In this document: positions 7,025 through 12,286 of the stretch, in pieces | How the letters are laid out: each line of letters begins with the position of its first letter | How positions within the stretch are numbered: position 1 is the stretch's first letter | Source: Arenicella sp. | GTDB lineage: Bacteria; Pseudomonadota; Gammaproteobacteria; Arenicellales; Arenicellaceae | Length of the DNA stretch: 12,286 nt | Assembly (NCBI GenBank): GCA_018677115.1 | Contig: JAHHOC010000481.1 | Coordinates: 1-12,286, forward strand | Reading direction: 5' to 3' | Notes under the pieces: generated by a model | Database searches by the model: none | Told to the model about the DNA's origin: nothing | Seen by the model: only the letters and a program-made list of their open reading frames with translations | Translations under genes and position numbers: made by a program

Positions 7025-7782
7025 ACCTGCAGGCGATCAGGGTTATTTACCGGTCAGAGATGTTGCGTGCCTGGAACACGCTGTTCCAGACACTGGCCTC
7101 GCCGGTCATTTCAACTTCGCTCTACTTTGTTGTCTTCGGGGGTGCAATTGGTTCCCGAATCCAGACTATCGACGGCGTTGAATATGGATTATTCATCGTG
7201 CCCGGCCTGACCATGTTGACACTGCTGACTCAGAGTATTTCCAATGCGTCATTTGCTATCTATTTTCCCAAATTTACCGGAACCATATACGAAATTCTTT
7301 CTGCGCCATTGTCGTTCTACGAAGCATTGATTGGCTATGTCGGCGCAGCGGCATCCAAATCTTTTATTATCGGCGTGATCATCCTGATGACTGCCAGTTT
7401 GTTTGTTGATTTAAGAATCGAACACCCGTTGTGGATGCTGACCTTTTTGCTACTCACCTGCATCACTTTCAGCCTGTTTGGCTTTATCATCGGCTTATGG
7501 GCGGATAATTTTGAGAAATTACAGATCATTCCTATTCTGGTGATCACGCCGCTGGTGTTTCTCGGTGGCAGCTTTTATTCAATCAGTATGCTACCTCCAG
7601 TGTGGCAAACAGTGACTTTGTTCAATCCTGTCGTTTACCTCGTCAGCGGCTTCAGGTGGAGCTTTTTCGAGGTGGCTGACGTCAATGTGTGGGTCAGTCT
7701 GGCAATGATTTTGATATTTCTGGCCCTGTGCCTGATCGTAGTTTCATGGATGTTTAAAACCGGCTATAAACTTAAAGAGTAG
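7021..7782 (+). CDS. yadH: ABC-2 type exporter permease, YadH-like
   Basis: Integral membrane subunit partnering the ATPase encoded just upstream. The 253 residues (E. coli YadH 256) carry about six hydrophobic segments, near 25-45, 56-75, 105-128, 136-158, 167-188 and 222-245, the usual ABC-2 permease layout. Family-like stretches include FGGAIGSRI (39-47), FIVPGLTML (58-66), [19 protein letters not shown] (175-193) and [12 protein letters not shown] (201-212). Its ATG lies within the last four bases of yadG. A weak TAAGG 7 bases upstream may assist initiation, though coupling to yadG is the more likely route. The next gene begins 40 bases downstream on the same strand with no terminator between, so the flavoprotein may belong to the same operon. 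The substrate is unknown. Confidence 0.92.
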   Translation: MNLQAIRVIYRSEMLRAWNTLFQTLASPVISTSLYFVVFGGAIGSRIQTIDGVEYGLFIVPGLTMLTLLTQSISNASFAIYFPKFTGTIYEILSAPLSFYEALIGYVGAAASKSFIIGVIILMTASLFVDLRIEHPLWMLTFLLLTCITFSLFGFIIGLWADNFEKLQIIPILVITPLVFLGGSFYSISMLPPVWQTVTLFNPVVYLVSGFRWSFFEVADVNVWVSLAMILIFLALCLIVVSWMFKTGYKLKE

Positions 7783-7822
7783 CAGCTGCTGAGTAAGCCG
7801 ACCTGACGACATCGATAGCGCC

Positions 7823-9430
7823 ATGAAGCCGACCGAAAAACCCTATGATGCAATTATTGTTGGCGGTGGCCACAATGGGTTGGTCTGTGCTTTCTATCTC
7901 GCCCGCGCAGGATTAAATACCTGCGTCATCGAACGCTCTAGTGAGGTAGGTGGCGCCGCTATAACAGAGGAGTTTCACCCTGGATTCCGGAATTCGGTGG
8001 CCTCCTATACTGTATCGCTGCTGCAGCCCAGGATCATTCAGGATATGCAACTGGCGGAGCACGGGCTGCAGGTGATATTGCGCAAAACGGATAATTTTCT
8101 GCCCACTGAAGACGGCTATCTGCTGTCTGGTCGCAACGGCTTGACCGAAAGTGAAATTGCTCGTCATTCAGAACACGATGCACAGGCCTATAAGCAATAC
8201 CAAACTTCGTTAGAGGGTGTAGTGGCCTGCATTAAACAGTTCCTGCTCACAGCACCGCCAAATGCAGGAGGTGGCCTTGCTGATTTGATCGCGCTTTTGC
8301 AAGCTGGCCGGGTTGCCAGCAGATTGTCAATTGAATCGCAGCGTGATCTGCTTGATTTCTTCACTAAATCAGCTGGCGAGATCCTTGATTACTATTTCGA
8401 AAATGACACGGTGAAGGCATTATTTGCCTTTGACGCAACAGTCGGTCACTTTGCCTCACCACACGAACCCGGCTCCGCCTATGTGTTATTACATCATGTG
8501 TTCGGTGAGGCTGCCGGTGTTGCCGGTGCCTGGGGACATGCCGTCGGGGGAATGGGTGCGATTACCCAGGCAATGCGCAAAGCCTGCGAAATAGCCGGCG
8601 TGACCATTATCACTGATACGCCTGTAGAGAAAATTGTTACCGACAACGGCCGGGCGGCGGGCGTGCAGACGGGTAGCCAAGTACTGTATGCACCAATCAT
8701 CGCCAGCTCAGTGCATCCCAGACTGTTGTTTGAGCAGTTGCTCGAGCCAACTACCTTGAGCGATGATTTCCGCAATCGCATTAAACGCTACCGTTCGCAT
8801 TCAGGAACATTTCGGATGAATGTCGCGCTGGACAGACTGCCGCAATTTCGCAATGCGCCGCTCAGCACTTTTGAGGGCGAGGATCATCTTACCTCGGGGA
8901 TCATCATTGCGCCGGACATGCAGTATATGCATGATGCCTGGTTAAGTGCCACAGTAAATGGCTGGTCCGACAAACCCATCATCGAGATGGTTATTCCGTC
9001 AACCCTGGATACCAGCCTGGCACCGGCCGGCAAGCATGTCGCCAGTTTGTTTTGCCAGCAATTTGCCTATCAATTACCAGACGGCCGTTGTTGGGATGAC
9101 GAGCGGGACAGGGCAGCCGTGCACATCATTGCCACCATCGAAGCACAGGCTCCCGGTTTTGCAGATTTGATCCTTGGCCAGCAGGTGCTCAGTCCGCTCG
9201 ACCTGGAACGCAAATTCGGGCTTATTGGCGGCGATATTTTCCATGGCCGCATGAGTCTTGATCAGTTATTTTCTGCCCGGCCGGTACTCGGTCATGGCGC
9301 CTACCGCTCTCCCGTTAAAGGCCTCTACCTTTGCGGCAGCGGCAGCCATCCGGGCGGTGGCGTAACCGGAGCACCCGGCCACAATGCGGCACAGCAGATT
9401 ATCAAGGATAAACGCCGGACTTTTTTCTAG
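7823..9430 (+). CDS. Phytoene-desaturase-like FAD oxidoreductase (PYROXD2-like)
   Basis: FAD-dependent oxidoreductase of the amine oxidase/phytoene desaturase superfamily, 535 residues. The N-terminal Rossmann motif is VGGGHNGLVCAFYLARAG (13-30), with the ribose-binding acidic residue E37 in VIERSSEVGGAA. The C-terminal FAD-binding motif is GLYLCGSGSHPGGGVTGAPG (500-519). The pattern GGGHNGL plus GSGSHPGGGVTG is the type found in bacterial relatives of human PYROXD2, annotated broadly as NAD(P)/FAD-dependent oxidoreductases. No other carotenoid genes are nearby, so carotenoid synthesis is unlikely and the substrate is unknown. No Shine-Dalgarno sequence precedes the ATG, but the length and the Rossmann motif at residue 13 fit this start. 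It follows yadH by 40 bases. The 3' end faces the DUF1761 gene across a hairpin. Confidence 0.85.
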   Translation: MKPTEKPYDAIIVGGGHNGLVCAFYLARAGLNTCVIERSSEVGGAAITEEFHPGFRNSVASYTVSLLQPRIIQDMQLAEHGLQVILRKTDNFLPTEDGYLLSGRNGLTESEIARHSEHDAQAYKQYQTSLEGVVACIKQFLLTAPPNAGGGLADLIALLQAGRVASRLSIESQRDLLDFFTKSAGEILDYYFENDTVKALFAFDATVGHFASPHEPGSAYVLLHHVFGEAAGVAGAWGHAVGGMGAITQAMRKACEIAGVTIITDTPVEKIVTDNGRAAGVQTGSQVLYAPIIASSVHPRLLFEQLLEPTTLSDDFRNRIKRYRSHSGTFRMNVALDRLPQFRNAPLSTFEGEDHLTSGIIIAPDMQYMHDAWLSATVNGWSDKPIIEMVIPSTLDTSLAPAGKHVASLFCQQFAYQLPDGRCWDDERDRAAVHIIATIEAQAPGFADLILGQQVLSPLDLERKFGLIGGDIFHGRMSLDQLFSARPVLGHGAYRSPVKGLYLCGSGSHPGGGVTGAPGHNAAQQIIKDKRRTFF

Positions 9431-9439
9431 GCCTTGCTA

Positions 9440-9461
9440 TTGGTAGTCAACCGACTATCAA
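9440..9461. terminator. Hairpin at convergent gene ends
   Basis: TTGGTAGTC (9440-9448) and GACTATCAA (9453-9461) form a 9-bp stem with one G-T pair and a 4-base AACC loop. It lies in the 33-base gap between the flavoprotein stop and the stop of the leftward DUF1761 gene. AGGC (9429-9432) and GCCT (9462-9465) could extend the base of the stem across a 7-base bulge. No T run follows on either strand, so it is not a canonical intrinsic terminator. Its position makes a bidirectional transcript-end hairpin plausible. Confidence 0.4.
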
Positions 9462-9463
9462 GC

Positions 9464-9874
9464 CTAACCCAATAAACCATGAACCACGCCCATGGCGATA
9501 TAAAACAACAACCAATAACCCGCATCTATAAAGAACAATGCCTTGGTTTTCTGAGAAAACAGGTAATTGGTTCCGATCGCCGGCACAATAAACCCGAGAG
9601 CAACACCGAAAGCAGTCATTACTTTTACTGAGAAACTGAGGTCGCCCATATACGTGGCAAAGGTATGCGCCAATGCCCAGGAAGCAATAATACTGAAGGC
9701 AAATGCCCCGCCATATATGCTCGGCATATGGCCTTGCTGTACATCATCCTCAGTGAGCCCGACAGCGCCCAGCCATTTTTTACCCATTATCGGTCCATAC
9801 CACAATCCACCCACCATAAAACCTGTCGCAGCAGCTACTACAACGGCAATCCAGTTCACATCAAATACGTTCAT
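9464..9874 (-). CDS. DUF1761 family small membrane protein
   Basis: A 136-residue integral membrane protein with four predicted hydrophobic helices, near residues 5-24, 53-73, 83-104 and 113-133. The stretch GGLWYGPIMGKKWLGAVGLTE after helix 1, and the four-helix layout, match the DUF1761 family, whose function is not known to me. The start is well supported: AGGAG at 9882-9886 lies 7 bases upstream of the ATG. It is on the same strand as nhaC, 110 bases downstream of it. A possible promoter and inverted repeat in that gap suggest it can be transcribed on its own. Confidence 0.85.
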   Translation of the reverse strand: MNVFDVNWIAVVVAAATGFMVGGLWYGPIMGKKWLGAVGLTEDDVQQGHMPSIYGGAFAFSIIASWALAHTFATYMGDLSFSVKVMTAFGVALGFIVPAIGTNYLFSQKTKALFFIDAGYWLLFYIAMGVVHGLLG

Positions 9875-9915
9875 AGCCTGTCTCCTGTGATTTTCTTATA
9901 CCTATTTATGTAGCA

Positions 9916-9945
9916 CTTATCGCTGTGAATTGCCACGCCGGGCAA
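9916..9945 (-). promoter_or_regulatory. Candidate promoter and inverted repeat for the DUF1761 gene
   Basis: On the reverse strand, TTGCCC (9945-9940) and GATAAG (9921-9916) are separated by 18 bases and each match 4 of 6 consensus sigma-70 positions. The -35-like box overlaps a perfect 5-bp inverted repeat, TTGCC (9930-9934) and GGCAA (9941-9945) with a 6-base spacer. This could be an operator, or a hairpin after nhaC, although no T run follows on the reverse strand. Both elements are weak and could be chance. Confidence 0.25.
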
Positions 9946-9984
9946 AATGATCGAGCCATACTGACCGCTGGATACCAACAGCCG

Positions 9985-11403
9985 CTAAGTTGCCTGGCTC
10001 GGTTCCGCAATCGGTGTGCCCGGCTGTCGAATGGTTCTGAACAAGGCAATTCCCAACCATGCAAACAAAATCCCTATCAGTGGGTTAATCCAATTAAGAA
10101 AGCTCCACTGCGCGTATTCAAGCGTCGCCACACCGAGGGTTGCCGTATAGAATGCACCCGTGGTAGTCCAAGGGATGAGCGCAGTCATCAGGGTTCCTCC
10201 TTCCTCAATTGAACGCGAAAGTACCTTCCTGTCGACGCCAACCTCATCAAACTTTTCCTTGAACATCTGCCCGCTGAGCACGATCGAAACATAGCTTTCA
10301 CCCAGTAAAAGGTTACCGGCGAAGGTCCCGGTTATTGCGCAGGTCACAACACTGGCGGCGCGCTTAACCTGGCTGAGCAACCAGTCCATCATCACTTTGA
10401 GAAAGCCCATGTGCTCCATGATGGCCCCAAGTGAAATGGCAATAAATGAGAGGGTAAAGGTCCACGCCATTTCGGTGATACCACCGCGATTGAGCAAAGC
10501 ATTGAGTTTGTCGTTTCCAGTTTCCAATTTCGCGCCGTCATAAAAACTGGTGATTACTTCGGATAGATTATAGTCCTGCACCAAAACAGCCAGTGCTGCC
10601 GCCACCAGCGAAGCAACTAACATGCCCGCTTCGGCAATAACCCCCTTTATAGACAGCACCAGCAACACGACCAGTGGCAATAGCATCCAGATGTTGATGG
10701 TAAACGTCGAATCCAGTCCGGCCATCAGTATGTCCAATTCCTGTTGTGGTAAGGTGCTATCTGCGAAACGCATCCCCAGCCAACTGAATAAAGCAAGTGT
10801 GATCAGATAGCTGGGTATGGTGGTGTATGCCATGCTCCTTATATGTGCGTAAAGATCGGTTTCCGCCGACAAAGCAGACAGATTGGTAGTGTCCGATACT
10901 GGTGACATCTTATCCCCGAAACTGGCGCCTGACACAACCATACCCGCTACCAGTGGTAATGGCATTCCCATCGCTGCGCCGATTCCGATCAATACCACGC
11001 CACCGGTACCCACAGTTCCCCAGGACGTGCCTACTGCCAGCGACATGACACTGCAAAGAATCAACCCGGCTGGCAGAAAAATTGCCGGATGCATGAATTT
11101 GAGGCCATAGTAAATCAACGTGCCGACTGTCCCACTTAAAATAAATGTTGCGATAACTACGCCTATGGTGAGGAAAATGAACATCGCCGGCATAGCCCGA
11201 TCCATGCCATCCCGCATTGCGGCCCGCACCTGGGGCAAGGTCGCGCGCAGCGGTAATGAAGACAATACGACCCACACGATGCCCAACAGCAAGATGCCAT
11301 GCAGACCAGCTTTCAACTTAAAGATTGCGAAAGGAATCCAAACAGCCAGTCCCAGCAAAGTAATGGCCGCGTGCAGCACAGAAGGATCACGTTTTGTGTT
11401 CAT
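9985..11403 (-). CDS. nhaC: Na+/H+ antiporter, NhaC family
   Basis: Inner-membrane secondary transporter expected to exchange cytoplasmic Na+ for external H+, for sodium and pH homeostasis. The 472 residues form roughly a dozen hydrophobic segments. Family-typical signatures are GTSWGTVGTGG (125-135), SGASFGDKMSPVSDTTNLS (158-176), GNLLLGESYVSIVLSG (363-378) and EEGGTLMTALIPWTTTGAFY (400-419). The paired polar stretches in the two halves reflect the inverted-repeat fold of this ion transporter superfamily. An in-frame TAA lies 12 bases upstream of the ATG, so the start cannot be earlier; no Shine-Dalgarno sequence is seen. Some NhaC-family members exchange metabolites such as malate and lactate, so the substrate is a family-level inference. 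It is divergent from the M49 peptidase gene. Confidence 0.9.
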   Translation of the reverse strand: MNTKRDPSVLHAAITLLGLAVWIPFAIFKLKAGLHGILLLGIVWVVLSSLPLRATLPQVRAAMRDGMDRAMPAMFIFLTIGVVIATFILSGTVGTLIYYGLKFMHPAIFLPAGLILCSVMSLAVGTSWGTVGTGGVVLIGIGAAMGMPLPLVAGMVVSGASFGDKMSPVSDTTNLSALSAETDLYAHIRSMAYTTIPSYLITLALFSWLGMRFADSTLPQQELDILMAGLDSTFTINIWMLLPLVVLLVLSIKGVIAEAGMLVASLVAAALAVLVQDYNLSEVITSFYDGAKLETGNDKLNALLNRGGITEMAWTFTLSFIAISLGAIMEHMGFLKVMMDWLLSQVKRAASVVTCAITGTFAGNLLLGESYVSIVLSGQMFKEKFDEVGVDRKVLSRSIEEGGTLMTALIPWTTTGAFYTATLGVATLEYAQWSFLNWINPLIGILFAWLGIALFRTIRQPGTPIAEPSQAT

Positions 11404-11599
11404 CGTCGAGAATTACGTTAATCAAGGATGACAAGAGATTACCCTATTATCGACGCACACACATTTATATCGTTGGAAATCGAGTATGCACGCCTGAACA
11501 GAGATTGGCTACAAACAGCTACATCACCCAGGTGCTAGTTTACTTGTTGCCGCCAGCAGAGTACCTTAGCCGCAATAACATATAGCCGGAGCCCGCGTT
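11404..11599. promoter_or_regulatory. Divergent intergenic region, nhaC and M49 peptidase
   Basis: These 196 bases should hold promoters for both neighbours. A GATAAT-like -10 box on the reverse strand (about 11446-11451) would suit nhaC, but no good -35 lies at normal spacing. For the rightward gene I find no convincing promoter. The ribosome binding site GGAG at 11588-11591, 8 bases before the ATG at 11600, is clear. No coding frame in the region looks real. Confidence 0.3.
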
Positions 11600-12286
11600 A
11601 TGAAAAAATCAGTCCTGATCCTTTTGCTGACAATTATTATGGTATTGCCGGCATGCGAAAAACCAGCTGGACCGGAAATCGCCGCCGATACCACTTCGGA
11701 TTTACAACCTGTCGAGAAGTCAGCTGCTGAAGAATTTAACTGGCGTCCGGAACGTTTTGCCGACATCCAGATTATTCGCTACCAGGTGCCCGGTTTTGAC
11801 CAGTTGTCGCTGTCTCAAAAATCCCTGGTTTATTATCTGGTGCAGGCCGGCATGGAGGGTCGCGATATCACCTGGGACCAGAACTACCGCCACAATCTGG
11901 CGATTCGGCGGGCACTGGAAGCGATAATCGAGCAATCAAATGCAGATAAAAATACCGATGACTGGGCTGAGTTGATGCTGTATGCGCGGCGCGTGTTTTT
12001 CGCCAACGGCATTCACCACCATTACTCGGGCGACAAGTTCAAGCCGGGCTTCAGCGAGGAATATTTGTCAGGCGTTTTACAGCAAGTCGGCAGATCGTTG
12101 AATGATGATGCAATGCGCGCAATATTTGACGCCGGTTATGATGCCAAAAAAGTGAATCAGGATCCTGAAAAAGATCTGGTTAAAGACTCAGCGGTGAATT
12201 TTTACGGCCCGGACATTACCGCTGATGAAGTAACTGCTTACTACGCCGCTAAAACTGATGTTGATCCTGCCCGCCCGGTATTGCAT
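11600..12286 (+). CDS. M49 family peptidase (dipeptidyl-peptidase III-like), putative lipoprotein, 3' truncated by window
   Basis: The frame is open from the ATG to the right edge, giving the first 229 residues of a longer protein. It resembles the N-terminal part of bacterial dipeptidyl-peptidase III (M49), zinc enzymes that remove dipeptides from peptide N-termini. Matching stretches are RFADIQIIRYQVPGFDQLS (52-70), LVYYLVQAGMEGRDITWDQN (76-95), FFANGIHHHYSGDKFKPGFS (133-152), NFYGPDITADEV (200-211) and PARPVLH at the end. The catalytic zinc motif (HExxGH in M49) should lie beyond the edge and cannot be checked. A hydrophobic leader ends in LPAC with cysteine at 19, suggesting a lipoprotein; proline at -2 is not allowed in the strict lipobox pattern, so a plain signal peptide is possible. 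Glutamate rather than aspartate at +2 would favour the outer membrane. GGAG 8 bases upstream supports the start. Confidence 0.82.
   Translation, partial: MKKSVLILLLTIIMVLPACEKPAGPEIAADTTSDLQPVEKSAAEEFNWRPERFADIQIIRYQVPGFDQLSLSQKSLVYYLVQAGMEGRDITWDQNYRHNLAIRRALEAIIEQSNADKNTDDWAELMLYARRVFFANGIHHHYSGDKFKPGFSEEYLSGVLQQVGRSLNDDAMRAIFDAGYDAKKVNQDPEKDLVKDSAVNFYGPDITADEVTAYYAAKTDVDPARPVLH

Noticed and set aside
7823..9430. A carotenoid biosynthesis locus built on a phytoene desaturase
   Set aside because: Only one CrtI-like gene is present, its signatures are of the PYROXD2-like type, and no crtB, crtE or cyclase lies nearby.
10910..11275. 121-codon reverse-strand ORF in another frame inside nhaC
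   Set aside because: Same strand as nhaC but out of frame; the nhaC frame carries all family signatures and this one carries none.
1..12286. A defence island, phage remnant or mobile element
   Set aside because: All substantial frames belong to recognisable chromosomal families. I saw no transposase, integrase, toxin-antitoxin pair, direct-repeat array or terminal inverted repeats.

Overview
The window is a stretch of an apparently ordinary gammaproteobacterial chromosome. The best clue is trxA followed directly by rho, the arrangement known from E. coli and Pseudomonas. Rho, Uup, the YcaQ/AlkX glycosylase and the YadG/YadH transporter all resemble gammaproteobacterial proteins as I remember them. 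A Na+/H+ antiporter of the NhaC family and an M49 peptidase with a lipoprotein-like leader would suit a marine or saline habitat, but that is inference. No genus can be named from the sequence alone. I see no insertion sequence, prophage, CRISPR array, tRNA or rRNA.

Layout, left to right. Positions 1-176 are upstream DNA of uncertain content. Thioredoxin trxA (177-503, +) is followed by a 312-base structured leader (504-815) and rho (816-2078, +). Convergent to rho, with a gap of only 20 bases, is a glyoxalase II gene, gloB (2099-2899, -). Divergent from gloB is a rightward run of five genes: uup (ABC-F ATPase), ycaQ/alkX (DNA crosslink glycosylase), yadG and yadH (ABC exporter ATPase and permease, overlapping by 4 bases), and a phytoene-desaturase-like FAD oxidoreductase. 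A hairpin lies at the convergent junction near 9440-9461. Two leftward membrane-protein genes follow: a small DUF1761 protein and nhaC. Divergent from nhaC, the window ends inside an M49 (dipeptidyl-peptidase III family) gene with a lipoprotein-type N-terminus (11600 to the right edge).

Functionally the window mixes housekeeping (disulfide reduction, transcription termination), detoxification and repair (glyoxalase II, crosslink glycosylase, Uup), an export system, ion homeostasis and peptide turnover. No convincing new multigene system is visible. The most interesting non-coding signal is the rho leader: two perfect 7-bp hairpins, a 19-codon ORF ending 5 bases before the rho start, no Shine-Dalgarno sequence for rho, and a C-rich, G-poor stretch (24 C, 7 G in 60 bases) across the start codon. 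Together these fit autoregulation by Rho-dependent attenuation, possibly with translational coupling. Rho also has an unusual-looking P-loop, SSPKSGKT, where E. coli has APPKAGKT.
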